19,027 bases of DNA from Candidatus Bathyarchaeota archaeon (GTDB taxonomy: Archaea; Thermoproteota; Bathyarchaeia; Bathyarchaeales; SOJC01): the NCBI GenBank assembly GCA_023131555.1, contig JAGLZJ010000005.1, positions 1 to 19,027 on the forward strand, in the 5' to 3' direction. A program made the translations under genes and the position numbers. The notes beneath the pieces are model-generated. The model was not told the origin of the DNA, did not search any database, and saw nothing but the letters and a program-made list of their open reading frames with translations. Each line of letters starts with the position of its first letter. Within the stretch, counting starts at the first letter, position 1. Positions 6,315-14,719 of the stretch are shown here, one piece after another.

Positions 6315-8681
6315 TTATGGGTTGTCACGATGTTTTTGAGTACGCAGATAGACCGCTATAGCCGCTGTAAGTAGGACAATCATCACAAGAGGAAGCGTCC
6401 ATGTTGGAAATTCAGCTATGACGATGTAGACGTAGTAGTCTCCTTGGTTATCTCCGACTTCAGGGTTTCCTGAGACATCATAGGCTATGAGCCTGTAATT
6501 CACGTGAGTTCCGGCAGAGAAGCTGGGGATGGTTGTGTTGTATTCGTCGCCATCTGCTTTAGTCATAGTGCAGTTAGTCCATGTTTCACCATCGTTAGTG
6601 CTGTAGGAGAGGATGACTGTGTCAACTCCGCTGTCATCGTCTGTTACATTCACGGAGACGGTGACTTCATCTTCTGGGTTCGGGGTCGCTGGAGTGTGTA
6701 TTGGTATATCGATGTTCGGAGGTGTCTCATCAGGTGGCCCGATAAGGAACACTAACTCCCCTAGGCTGCTTAGAGATTGGTTGCTCCAGTAGATTCTGCT
6801 GTTGCTTACAGCGTCTGGTTCGGGCACTGAGAGTGGTCTGTGAATTCTTACAGTGTGGGTTCCATTGCTGAGTCCCTTTATCGTCAACCCCAATCGTTCT
6901 CCCTGACCAGGTGACTCATCATCACCTGCAGAAGCATTGAAGAACCTCCATAGCGTGAAGCTTGATGCGTTCAAGATCTCTCTAGGTGGGGTGAATGCCA
7001 CTCCCGTAATGTGGAGATTCATAGTGGTCAGCGTTGAGTTCAAAGTGAACATTAAGTTGTTCAAGTCTACTTCGGTTTCGTTGAGAATCTGCATCTGTGA
7101 CGATAGTGGCTGTTCCGCAAGATAGGTCAGAGCGAGTTCCTTTATGAAGTTCGTTTCAGTTTGGAAGTCGCCCTCAAAGAATATTGTTGAATTCATTCTC
7201 AGAGTAAAATCCTGATAGTTGAAGGATGCCTCGCCGGACGTGATCGAGCCAAATGTTGTATTTAGGAGATACTCCGTGAAAGCTACCATTTCTGGTGTAG
7301 TGTCGGGAATTTCTGGAAGGATCGGAAACAGTCTTTCGATGGCATCTGACATGTTCAAGACGAAGGATAGTCTGATGTCAGCTTGGTCAAAGGCATATGA
7401 GTATGTTGACAAGAACGTGATGTTCTCAACTGAAGCCCAAGTTGCGTTCAGCATTCTGTACGTTGAGTTAGGCAACCCGGTCATCTGAGCGAGAGCCATG
7501 ATGATGTCGCCCTCTATTGAGACCTCAAAGTCCACTGTGGCATTGCCATCATGCTCTGTTGTCTTGTTGTCTAGCATTGTCGCCTCCAGTACTCCGCCGG
7601 TCATGTTGTATACGGAGTCTGGACCTTGACCGGTGTACACGTCTGTGAAGTTTTGAAGCATGTATTCAAGAACTGTTGAATTGAGCTCTCCAAAATCGGG
7701 GTATGAGCCGAAAATTACGGTCATTGAGCTGTTGACGGTGATGTAGGTGTTGTTTCCCTGGAAGTCAAGAGCAAGCTCGCTCATAGGAAAGCCGGGCAGT
7801 ATGTCCATGACAACATGTCCACTTATTAGATGTCCATCGTAACCGCCCTCAACGGTGATGTCAGTGGCGTTGAGAGGAAACTCTACTGCCAACCCTAGTG
7901 GAAAGACTGTTGAGCCATCCACCGAAACTGTGAGTAGCCCATCAAAATACGTGACGTTGCCTGAGAAACTCGATGAATTTAATGGGTACTCTCGCATTTC
8001 CTCTGTGAGCGCAAAAGTGAAGTTCGCAGAACCCCGCGCCATGGAGTCATTCGCGACAAGCATGATTGCGCCATGCATGGGCAGATCGATGTATGGCTCT
8101 TCGAGGTCCGTAGCCTTCAGCATTCCCTCTAGAGCCACACTACCATCTGGGTAAACTAGCATAGTGACATCCATATCGCTGAAGGGCGCGTCGAAGTCCG
8201 TGAATAGATATTCACCAGACAGAGGCACGTTGTCGATGGAGTCAAGCCAGTCTTCCGCGTAGTCGAAGGGAGGGACATACTCGATGAAGTAGAGATGTAT
8301 CTCGCTAATGTTCAACGGACTCGTCCCTGACATGAAAATCTTTGGTCCATGAAGAGAAACATTGATCAGTCGAAAGCCTGGTTCAAGTTTCTCAGTCGCC
8401 TGCCCCGTAACATCTATGGTTGAATTGAAGTCAACACCGGTGAGGTTATAGATTCCCACCATATACTTGCCTGAAACTGTAACGTTGACTTCAACTGCGA
8501 CCTCGAGGTAATCGAAAGACCCATCTCCATCGGTATCAACTCCCTTGTCAAAAGTGGTTCCCGTAAGGCTTGCGCCATCAGCTTGAGCCCGAATCTGCAA
8601 CGATAACCAAGATGTAGAGATGATCAAGAAAGCCAACAAGACAAGTAACTCGATTCGCAGGAAACTTCGATTGAACTTCAA
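6315..8681 (-). CDS. Large secreted, membrane-anchored surface protein
   Basis: About 788 residues from TTG 8681. The N-terminus is a signal peptide or anchor (positive RSFLRIE, then a hydrophobic stretch LLVLLAFLIIS, ending near AQA). A DTDGDGSFDYLEV segment near residue 50 resembles a calcium-binding loop. A long extracellular beta-rich region has very many N-glycosylation sequons (NxS/NxT). An Ig/FnIII-like domain follows near 670-760 (DDDSGVDTVILSYS, HVNYRLIAYDVSGN), then one C-terminal membrane helix (WTLPLVMIVLLTAAIAVYL) and a short basic tail. It looks like a glycosylated cell-surface protein; no enzymatic motif is seen. The start is chosen because AGGGGGTGG (minus strand, 8692-8700) is a strong SD eight bases before TTG 8681; ATG 8705 would place that SD inside the gene. 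It is divergent from an ABC exporter. Confidence 0.75.
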   Translation of the reverse strand: MKFNRSFLRIELLVLLAFLIISTSWLSLQIRAQADGASLTGTTFDKGVDTDGDGSFDYLEVAVEVNVTVSGKYMVGIYNLTGVDFNSTIDVTGQATEKLEPGFRLINVSLHGPKIFMSGTSPLNISEIHLYFIEYVPPFDYAEDWLDSIDNVPLSGEYLFTDFDAPFSDMDVTMLVYPDGSVALEGMLKATDLEEPYIDLPMHGAIMLVANDSMARGSANFTFALTEEMREYPLNSSSFSGNVTYFDGLLTVSVDGSTVFPLGLAVEFPLNATDITVEGGYDGHLISGHVVMDILPGFPMSELALDFQGNNTYITVNSSMTVIFGSYPDFGELNSTVLEYMLQNFTDVYTGQGPDSVYNMTGGVLEATMLDNKTTEHDGNATVDFEVSIEGDIIMALAQMTGLPNSTYRMLNATWASVENITFLSTYSYAFDQADIRLSFVLNMSDAIERLFPILPEIPDTTPEMVAFTEYLLNTTFGSITSGEASFNYQDFTLRMNSTIFFEGDFQTETNFIKELALTYLAEQPLSSQMQILNETEVDLNNLMFTLNSTLTTMNLHITGVAFTPPREILNASSFTLWRFFNASAGDDESPGQGERLGLTIKGLSNGTHTVRIHRPLSVPEPDAVSNSRIYWSNQSLSSLGELVFLIGPPDETPPNIDIPIHTPATPNPEDEVTVSVNVTDDDSGVDTVILSYSTNDGETWTNCTMTKADGDEYNTTIPSFSAGTHVNYRLIAYDVSGNPEVGDNQGDYYVYIVIAEFPTWTLPLVMIVLLTAAIAVYLRTQKHRDNP

Positions 8682-8712
8682 AACAGATTCCCACCCCCTA
8701 TTCATCGATACA

Positions 8713-8721
8713 GTATTTATG
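8713..8721 (-). promoter_or_regulatory. TATA box of the surface protein gene
   Basis: On the minus strand CATAAATAC predicts transcription start near 8695. That start is downstream of ATG 8705 and supports initiation at TTG 8681 with a very short leader carrying the SD. Confidence 0.45.
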
Positions 8722-8782
8722 CGCTTAGGACACTTAGCACTCTAGCAATACCGTTGATATACGATTTAGTGGGGTGTAGGTG

Positions 8783-9979
8783 ATGCGAATCACTGTGATG
8801 TGTTTCAGAAACCTGTTGAGAAGACGCTTAAGAACTACACTCTGCATCTTCGGCATCTCTTTAGCAACTGTTTTCATTGTGGCGATAGGTGCCACTACCA
8901 CTCACTACACACAAGTAATCAGGGATATGAACATCTTTTTCACCGGAAAGATTGTTGCAGTTCCAGAAGGCGCGATGGTTGTTCAAGGCTTTCCTGTTGT
9001 CGGAGGAAACATCCCTCAAAACATAATTGAAGAAATTAAGCAGATCGAAGGCGTTGAAGCAGCAGTTCCAATGCTTGTAAGGTTTGGATATCAAATTGAG
9101 GCGATTGTTCAGCTTGCACCATCTAACATTACAATTGGTGTACCTTATGGAAACTGGTCAATGCTGGTGGGCGCGACTCCACTAGAACCAGGCGGGAATT
9201 GGCCCTCAGAAAGAGATGAGGTTGTTCTCGGACAGTCAATTGCAGCGCAGTATGGACTCAAGGTTGGATCAACACTTCCAGTAAAAGACATGAATAAAAC
9301 CATGCATATATTAACCGTCTCAGGCATTCTTGACTCAAGGTCTGCCCTCCTCTTGCGCGGTATCATAATTCCTCTCGAAATGGCGCGTAGACTGCACTAT
9401 GAAAACCCGGATGTCACTTGGAAAGGGAACATGGTTGTCGTAGCATTCGAGTCAGGGTTGAAGGAAGAGGAAATTGCGGAGCGAATCAGGGCAGAGACAA
9501 GGGGAATCGAAGCCTTAACGACCGATTTGCGAAATGAGATCGTTGAACCTCTCCTAAGTGACATAGAGACTTGGAATGCGGGAATAACCAGCGTTCTCTA
9601 CGCACTCAGCATGGTTCTTATCACGCTGGTCGCAATGATTAACATCTCCGAACGACGAAGAGACTTTGCCACTCTAGACGCAATAGGAGCACCTAAGCGA
9701 ACTGTTTTACGGATGGTGGTCACTGAGATCTTGTTCATTGGGCTAATCGGCAGCATAATTGGAATAGTTGTCGGTTCTTTCTCAGCAGTTCTCTTCGCAA
9801 GCCAATACACAAACATTCCACTCTCATTATTCCTCTCAAACATCTTTGAGATAGTCACTCCATGGTTGATTGTGAGAGTTCTGGTTTCCACAGTAGCTGT
9901 GGCGACTCTTGCAGGTTTAGTTCCAGCACTAGCTGCTACCCGAATTAACATTGCAGAGGGTTTGAGGTCGGAGTATTGA
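8783..9979 (+). CDS. ABC transporter permease, MacB/FtsX family
   Basis: A 398-residue membrane protein of the MacB/FtsX/LolC type. A short basic N-terminus (FRNLLRRRLRT) leads to one transmembrane helix (about 18-40), then a large extracytoplasmic domain (about 45-265). Three C-terminal helices follow, separated by the characteristic ERRRDFATLDAIGAPKR loop (about 290-306) and ending in PALAATRINIAEGLR. Such permeases work mechanically on the outside face with a LolD-type ATPase to move or release lipoproteins, peptides or small molecules. ATG 8783 has a GGGGTG SD six bases upstream and is preferred to GTG 8780. The stop overlaps the start of the ATPase gene. Confidence 0.9.
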   Translation: MRITVMCFRNLLRRRLRTTLCIFGISLATVFIVAIGATTTHYTQVIRDMNIFFTGKIVAVPEGAMVVQGFPVVGGNIPQNIIEEIKQIEGVEAAVPMLVRFGYQIEAIVQLAPSNITIGVPYGNWSMLVGATPLEPGGNWPSERDEVVLGQSIAAQYGLKVGSTLPVKDMNKTMHILTVSGILDSRSALLLRGIIIPLEMARRLHYENPDVTWKGNMVVVAFESGLKEEEIAERIRAETRGIEALTTDLRNEIVEPLLSDIETWNAGITSVLYALSMVLITLVAMINISERRRDFATLDAIGAPKRTVLRMVVTEILFIGLIGSIIGIVVGSFSAVLFASQYTNIPLSLFLSNIFEIVTPWLIVRVLVSTVAVATLAGLVPALAATRINIAEGLRSEY

Positions 9980-10644
9980 TAGTAGAAACTAAAGACCTGA
10001 CACGTTTATACCATCTTGGCAGTTCCCGCATCACTGCTGTGTACAAAGCGAACCTGAAGATTGAGGAAGGGGGTATTGTGTCAATTGTCGGTCCTTCTGG
10101 ATCAGGAAAAACAACGCTCCTGAACCTCATAGGTTTGAACGACAAGCCTACATCGGGAGAAATCTTCTTCAGAGACCGAAAGACTTCAAGTATCCCCGAT
10201 AAAGAAAGAAGGAAGATACGGCTCCGGGACATGGGGTTTATTTTTCAGACCTTCAATCTGCTTCCCACCCTCACGGCTCTCGAAAACGTGGAACTCCCAA
10301 TGGCTCTGCTGGGAATCCCTCAAGAAACACAAAGGACTCAAGCAGTTGAACGCCTAAAATCAGTCGGGCTGGCTGAGAGATTGGAACACAAACCTCGAGA
10401 GTTAAGCAACGGAGAAAGGCAACGCGTAGCAATAGCTAGAGCTCTAGCCAACAATCCATCATTGATCTTAGCCGACGAACCAACCGGCGAACTGGACTCC
10501 GAGACAGGTCAAGAGATAATAGACCTCCTCCTCAATTTGAGTAAGAAAGAGACTACTACTGTGATCGTGGCTACCCACGATGAGCGAGTCGCCAAGGTTT
10601 CTCAGGTCAAGCTCTCTATCAAAGACGGAGAAATCACCAACTAG
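9976..10644 (+). CDS. ABC transporter ATP-binding protein, LolD/MacB type
   Basis: A 222-residue ATPase with Walker A GPSGSGKTT (about 38-46), Q-loop region FIFQTFNLLPTLTALENVELPM, signature LSNGERQRVAIARAL (about 138-152), Walker B ILADEPTGELDSETG (about 158-172) and H-loop ATHDERVA. The spacing and the NLLPTLTALENVELPM stretch are typical of LolD/MacB/FtsE-like ATPases that pair with MacB-type permeases. The start is TTG 9976, overlapping the permease stop (TTGA) with GAGG eight bases upstream, so the two proteins are translationally coupled. The substrate is unknown. Confidence 0.93.
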   Translation: MIVETKDLTRLYHLGSSRITAVYKANLKIEEGGIVSIVGPSGSGKTTLLNLIGLNDKPTSGEIFFRDRKTSSIPDKERRKIRLRDMGFIFQTFNLLPTLTALENVELPMALLGIPQETQRTQAVERLKSVGLAERLEHKPRELSNGERQRVAIARALANNPSLILADEPTGELDSETGQEIIDLLLNLSKKETTTVIVATHDERVAKVSQVKLSIKDGEITN

Positions 10645-10710
10645 CCCGTTAAACACGTGTGCAAACGAAAGGGTCTATTCCCGTTTTCGAAGAGACGTGG
10701 GACAGTAATA

Positions 10711-10724
10711 GAAAAGAGATATGA
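10711..10724 (+). promoter_or_regulatory. Promoter of the TFS-like gene
   Basis: BRE-like GAAAAG followed by AGATATGA (TATA, 10717-10724) predicts transcription start near 10746 and a leader of about 12 bases to ATG 10758. It makes the TTG at 10746 an unlikely start. Confidence 0.4.
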
Positions 10725-10757
10725 GGTAAGCGACTCAACCATTTCTTGACGAGTGAT

Positions 10758-11102
10758 ATGCGATTCTGCAGTGACTGCGGATCCTATCTGGTGAAGAAGG
10801 GCGAAGAATACTGGTGTCCAAGATGCCGAAGACTCCTTCAGTTGAAGGCACCCACAGAGGATGAAGCAGAAGGCATCACCGAGAAGACCAGTAGGAGCGC
10901 GCAATCTGATGCGGTATACTTCTCTGATATAAACGAGGACAACTCCGTTAAAGTCGCGAGATCATGCCCTAAATGCGGAAATGAGGAAGCATTTCGCTGG
11001 TTCTCAAATATTTCAGGTGAGCATGCAGGAATTAGCAGAGAAAGAACCGTAGAGCATTACAGATGCACAAAATGTAGCCACTCCTGGAGTTCAAGTCGCT
11101 AA
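10758..11102 (+). CDS. TFS/TFIIS-like transcription factor lacking the catalytic Asp-Glu
   Basis: A 114-residue protein with the two zinc ribbons of archaeal transcription factor S and Rpb9/RpoM: N-terminal C4, C7, C20, C23 (MRFCSDCGS...CPRC) and C-terminal C70, C73, C103, C106 (CPKCGNEEAFRW...YRCTKCSHSW). TFS proteins insert the C-terminal ribbon into the polymerase pore, where an Asp-Glu pair at the hairpin tip triggers RNA cleavage. Here the tip reads SGEHAGISRERTVEH: no Asp-Glu pair, and the loop is about four or five residues longer than usual. The protein may be a non-cleaving Rpb9-like or inhibitory paralogue. The linker (about 30-67) is acidic. ATG 10758 gives the typical family N-terminus. 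Confidence 0.85.
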   Translation: MRFCSDCGSYLVKKGEEYWCPRCRRLLQLKAPTEDEAEGITEKTSRSAQSDAVYFSDINEDNSVKVARSCPKCGNEEAFRWFSNISGEHAGISRERTVEHYRCTKCSHSWSSSR

Positions 11103-11185
11103 CCAGCACTATCAGATAAGGCAGGCGAACCGCTTGCGGAAAGCATTAAAACACTTTCTGAAAGCCCTAGGCATGAATGCAAAAG

Positions 11186-11193
11186 ACTTATAG
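11186..11193 (+). promoter_or_regulatory. TATA box of the thiolase-like/DUF35 operon
   Basis: ACTTATAG, preceded by AAAAG, predicts transcription start near 11215, shortly before the first gene. A second AT-rich element (AGCATTAAAAC, about 11143-11153) lies further upstream and could be an alternative. Confidence 0.45.
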
Positions 11194-11246
11194 TCATTCG
11201 CCCACACTAAACAATTTCTTTCATCAATATGGAGGAGTTTGAAGAA

Positions 11247-12401
11247 TTGACAGATGTAGCTATTGTCGGCGTCGGATGCACAGGATTCAAATCGGTTTCA
11301 CCAGAAGTCTCATACAAAGAGCTGATGTTTGAAGCAGCAACAAGAGCCTATCAAGACGCTGGAAACATTAATCCTCGAAAGGACATCGATGCCTTCATAT
11401 CAGTAGCTGAAGACTACTGGGAAGGCTTCAGTATCTTCGACGAATTCGTACCCGACCAACTAGGAGCAGTTCTACGCCAATTGTTCACAGTCAGTGGCGA
11501 CAGCATAATTGGTTTGGGAAACGCACACATGCTGATTAAAACTGGTCACTTTGACGTCGTAGCAGTGGAATCCCACGGCAAGCCTTCAGACATACTTACC
11601 CTATATGACATCGTATCCTTTGCCATGGACCCGGTGTTCAACCGACCTCTAGGAGGACACCCCTTCTATCTAGCTGGTTTAGAGATGAATCGCTTCCTTT
11701 TCGAGACAGGTAACACGAAGGAAGACTGTGCAATGGTCGCTGTCAAGAACAGGGATAACGCGCTGAGAAATCCTTACGCAGCTTATGGTGCAAGAATCGA
11801 TCTAAATGACGTGTTCTGTTCAAGCCCCCACTTCTATCCGCTGAACAAGTTCGACATCAGTCAACCTGCAGACGGCGGCATCGTGATCGTGCTTGCGTCT
11901 GACGAAGTCGCATCAGATCTGAATGACTGCCCGATCTGGATCCGAGGTGTCGGATGGGCAAGTGAAACACCTTCCTTGGAGAGCCGATGTTTCGGGGAAG
12001 CAGTATACGCACAGCTATCTGCCGAAATGGCCTACAAAGAGGCGAAGATCACATCTCCAAGCAGAGAGATCGACTTCGCTGAAGTTGATGACTTATTCTC
12101 ATACAAAGAGTTGCAGCACATGGAAGCAATGAGACTCTGTGAAGTAGGAGAAGCCGGACGACTGATTGCAGAAGGCGTAACCGGAATCGACGGAGACCTT
12201 CCAATCAATACATCAGGAGGAAACCTCGGAATGGGTTGGGCGCTGGAGGCCTCGGGAATGCAAAGGCTACTTGAAGTCGTTATTCAACTCCGGGGAGACG
12301 CAGGAGAAAGGCAGCTCGCCGATGTGGAAGTTGGCCTAGCGCAATCCTGGCGCGGAATACCAACAGCAACAGGAGGTACAGCAGTACTAAGCAACTGCTA
12401 G
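11247..12401 (+). CDS. Thiolase-fold protein A, catalytic residues absent
   Basis: A thiolase-superfamily protein of about 384 residues, with VAIVGVGCTGF at the start, EMNRFLFETGNTKEDCAMVAVKNRDNAL in the middle and INTSGGNLGMGW near the end. Numbered from ATG 11229, the nucleophilic cysteine position is Val88 (FTVSGDSI), HDCF is DDLF (287-290), the GHPVGATG histidine is Trp337, and the final HN motif is GLAQSW. It cannot act as an ordinary thiolase. A tyrosine (Y292, in FSYKELQHMEA) is shared with its paralogue. It heads a four-gene operon and probably pairs with protein B. TTG 11247 is preferred because GGAGGAG lies nine bases before it; ATG 11229 overlaps that SD. Confidence 0.82.
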   Translation: MTDVAIVGVGCTGFKSVSPEVSYKELMFEAATRAYQDAGNINPRKDIDAFISVAEDYWEGFSIFDEFVPDQLGAVLRQLFTVSGDSIIGLGNAHMLIKTGHFDVVAVESHGKPSDILTLYDIVSFAMDPVFNRPLGGHPFYLAGLEMNRFLFETGNTKEDCAMVAVKNRDNALRNPYAAYGARIDLNDVFCSSPHFYPLNKFDISQPADGGIVIVLASDEVASDLNDCPIWIRGVGWASETPSLESRCFGEAVYAQLSAEMAYKEAKITSPSREIDFAEVDDLFSYKELQHMEAMRLCEVGEAGRLIAEGVTGIDGDLPINTSGGNLGMGWALEASGMQRLLEVVIQLRGDAGERQLADVEVGLAQSWRGIPTATGGTAVLSNC

Positions 12402-12413
12402 AGGTGGAAAAGA

Positions 12414-13580
12414 ATGGTTGGAAAGAAACGAGTCGCCGTTATTGGCGCTGGAATGACTAAGTTCAGGCGAAACCTGAAGGAGACAGGTAAAGAGCTTTCC
12501 TATGAAGCCTCAAAGATGGCTCTAGATCAAGCCGGGTTAGAACTCAGCGACATTAAGAGCGTTGTTATGGGAACAGCTCCGGACGCGTTTGACGGCGTTC
12601 ACATGAAAGGAGAATACTTGGCGGATGGAGCAGGAGCGTGGGAGAAGCCTTATTCAAGAGTTTTCGTTGGAGGCGGAACAGGCGTCTTTGCGGTAGACGC
12701 TGGATGGTGGCATGTGGCTTCAGGTAAATTCGACACGTGTCTTGTAGTAGGGGAGGAGAAGATGTCTTCATGTTACCCTCACCCGGCCTACGCGTTCACT
12801 ACAATCTTTGACCAAATCTATAGCAGACCCTTAGGTGTAACATTGATCTGGATCTTCGCCCTCGAGATGCACCGATACATGCATGTCCATGGCATAACGA
12901 AGGAGGAGATCGCCCTTGTGTCAGTCAAGAACAAACGCAATGCTCTGGACCATCCCTGTGCGCAACTTGGAGCAAACATCACCGTAGAAGACGTACTTAA
13001 CTCAGAAGTCTTGTGCTGGCCAGTCCAGAGACTTGACATCAGCCCAACAAGCGATGGAGCCGCCGCCTTAGTCCTCGCGTCTGAAGACGTGGCGAAGAAG
13101 CTTACAGACGACCCCGTCTGGATTGACGGAGTGGGATGGTGCATTGACTCAACATATTGGACAAACCGCGATCTCTACTACCCACAATATGTTCAGTGCG
13201 CCGCTCAAATGGCGTACAAGATGGCAGGTATCAAGAATCCGCCCAAAGAAATCGATGTCGCCGAGGTATACGACCCCTTCGACTACAAAGAACTGCATCA
13301 CATGGAAGGCTTAATGCTCGCACGCAAAGGACAGGCAGCAAAACTGACAGCGGAAGGAGTAACCCAAAGAGATGGAGATTTGCCGATCAATCCATCTGGA
13401 GGCCTCCTAGGAGTCGGGAACCCGATTGCCGCAGCTGGTACAATGAAGTGTTGCGAAATCTTCTGGCAGCTACGTGGTGAAGCAGGAAAAAGACAGGTGA
13501 AAGGAGACCCTCGAACCGGATTAGCTCAAGCTTGGGGAGACCTAATGCAATACGGATCAGTTGTGGTAATGAGGAGCTGA
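12414..13580 (+). CDS. Thiolase-fold protein B, paralogue of A, catalytic residues absent
   Basis: A 388-residue thiolase-superfamily protein, colinear with protein A (shared ALEMHRYMHVHGITKEE-like block, AEVYDPFDYKELHHMEG, NPSGGLLGVGNP, GLAQAWGDL). The cysteine position is Gly87 (VGGGTGVFA), HDCF is YDPF (286-289), the catalytic histidine is Asn336, and the last His is Gln372. Y291 is conserved with A. Thiolase-fold proteins with tyrosines in place of the catalytic triad are known: Ltp2 works with a DUF35 partner as a steroid side-chain aldolase. A similar acyl-CoA C-C lyase or aldolase role is an inference here. GAGGTGG, overlapping the stop of A, lies six bases before ATG 12414. Confidence 0.82.
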   Translation: MVGKKRVAVIGAGMTKFRRNLKETGKELSYEASKMALDQAGLELSDIKSVVMGTAPDAFDGVHMKGEYLADGAGAWEKPYSRVFVGGGTGVFAVDAGWWHVASGKFDTCLVVGEEKMSSCYPHPAYAFTTIFDQIYSRPLGVTLIWIFALEMHRYMHVHGITKEEIALVSVKNKRNALDHPCAQLGANITVEDVLNSEVLCWPVQRLDISPTSDGAAALVLASEDVAKKLTDDPVWIDGVGWCIDSTYWTNRDLYYPQYVQCAAQMAYKMAGIKNPPKEIDVAEVYDPFDYKELHHMEGLMLARKGQAAKLTAEGVTQRDGDLPINPSGGLLGVGNPIAAAGTMKCCEIFWQLRGEAGKRQVKGDPRTGLAQAWGDLMQYGSVVVMRS

Positions 13581-13585
13581 GATAA

Positions 13586-14104
13586 ATGAGCGAGAAAATA
13601 AAGCATTTCCCAGGAGAAGAGCTGAGCGGTCGCGACATAAGAGAAGGAAAGATCCCCTGCATCAAACACCGACCCAACGTGAAGTACCTGTGGAGTGCAG
13701 GAATCGCCATGAGCCGCTTCGTAGAAGGAATGAAAGAGGGAAAGATAATTGGTTCAAAATGCGTGAAATGCAAGAGGATTATGGTTCCGCCAAGGGCCTT
13801 CTGCGAAGAATGCTTCAGACCCGTTGATGAATACGCTCCTGTCAAAGACACTGGCACAATAAATACGTACTCTGTCTCTTATGTAGCCGGAGACGCCAGT
13901 CGCATAAAGGAACCAATCTTGGTAGCAGTCATTGATATAGACGGCGCTTCCAAAGGGATGGGAATACTGCACCTGCTAGGTGAAATAAGCGACTGGAAAC
14001 AGATAAAATTCGGCATGAAAGTGAAGGCAGTCTGGAAACCCTCCGAAGAACGCGAAGGCTCAATCACAGACATAAAGTACTTCAAACCATTCGAGGAGGT
14101 ATGA
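13586..14104 (+). CDS. DUF35 zinc ribbon/OB-fold protein, first copy
   Basis: A 172-residue DUF35 protein. It has an N-terminal helical extension (KYLWSAGIAMSRFVEGMKEG, about 33-52), a zinc ribbon with C59, C62, C73 and C76 (CVKC...CEEC) and an OB-fold (TYSVSYVAGD, ILVAVIDIDG, FGMKVKAVWK) ending in IKYFKPF. DUF35 proteins bind a thiolase-fold partner and help bind or channel the CoA substrate. It begins five bases after thiolase-like B and overlaps the next DUF35 gene, so it is almost certainly a subunit of the same complex. It is longer than the DUF35 protein at 4593-4994 because of the N-terminal extension. Confidence 0.88.
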   Translation: MSEKIKHFPGEELSGRDIREGKIPCIKHRPNVKYLWSAGIAMSRFVEGMKEGKIIGSKCVKCKRIMVPPRAFCEECFRPVDEYAPVKDTGTINTYSVSYVAGDASRIKEPILVAVIDIDGASKGMGILHLLGEISDWKQIKFGMKVKAVWKPSEEREGSITDIKYFKPFEEV

Positions 14105-14106
14105 AG

Positions 14107-14577
14107 ATGTCAACCGAGAAGATTAAAGACGCCCGACGAATGGTCCACTGGCCCGGACACATGGAAACCGACTACATTTACACCTTAGGAATCGCAGGTG
14201 AAAAGTTCTTCACCGAAATGAAGAACTCTGGAAGAATCTTCGCGGCAAAATGCAAACGCTGTGGCTTCATCTACCTCCCACCAAGAATCTACTGTGAACG
14301 ATGCTTCGAAAAACTCACTGAGTGGATCAATGTCGGTACAAAGGGTGAAGTATTCACCTACACAGTAGCATATGTCGACGTAGACTCCAGCAAACTGAAG
14401 GAACCAACAATCTACGCTTACATAAAATTCGACGGTGCACACGGAGGACTGATTCACAAGCTCGGTGAAGTGAAACACGAAGATGTCCAAATTGGGATGC
14501 CGGTGGAAGCGGTGTTTAAGCCGCTCGCGGAAAGAAAAGCGAACATAAATGATATCAAATACTTCAAACCTGTCTAA
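14107..14577 (+). CDS. DUF35 zinc ribbon/OB-fold protein, second copy
   Basis: A 156-residue paralogue of the preceding gene, with the same architecture: helical extension (YIYTLGIAGEKFFTEMKNSG, 23-42), zinc ribbon C49, C52, C63, C66 (CKRC...CERC), OB-fold (TYTVAYVDVD, YAYIKFDGAHGG, IGMPVEAVFK) and a terminal DIKYFKPV. GAGGAGGT at 14093-14100 is one of the strongest SDs in the window and lies six bases before ATG 14107. ATG 14101, which overlaps the previous stop, is too close to it. Two DUF35 proteins for two thiolase-like proteins suggest a heterotetramer (or multiple of it), each DUF35 serving one thiolase-fold subunit. Confidence 0.88.
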   Translation: MSTEKIKDARRMVHWPGHMETDYIYTLGIAGEKFFTEMKNSGRIFAAKCKRCGFIYLPPRIYCERCFEKLTEWINVGTKGEVFTYTVAYVDVDSSKLKEPTIYAYIKFDGAHGGLIHKLGEVKHEDVQIGMPVEAVFKPLAERKANINDIKYFKPV

Positions 14578-14651
14578 TGACTCCATCAACCACCTTCTTT
14601 TACTTAAGCGCGTGATCACCGTAAGTCACCGCGCATGTACAGCTGTTGAGA

Positions 14652-14669
14652 GCGGAAAACTCCTTAAGA
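14652..14669 (+). promoter_or_regulatory. Promoter of the fwd operon
   Basis: BRE-like GCGGAAAA (14652-14659) and TATA-like CCTTAAGA (14662-14669) predict transcription start near 14690, about 30 bases before fwdD. The fwd genes can thus be expressed independently of the upstream operon, whose last stop is 133 bases before the fwdD frame opens. Confidence 0.5.
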
Positions 14670-14719
14670 GACACTCAGCATTTTACCAAAGAAAATGGCG
14701 GAAATAGAGGGTGCAGAAG

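Noticed and set aside
11125..11145. Small CCGC-TT-GCGG hairpin after the TFS-like gene
   Set aside because: Four-pair stem without a T-run; too weak to call a terminator or regulatory RNA.
13387..13857. 156-codon minus-strand frame across thiolase-like B and DUF35
   Set aside because: It crosses two well-supported genes on the opposite strand and resembles no protein family.
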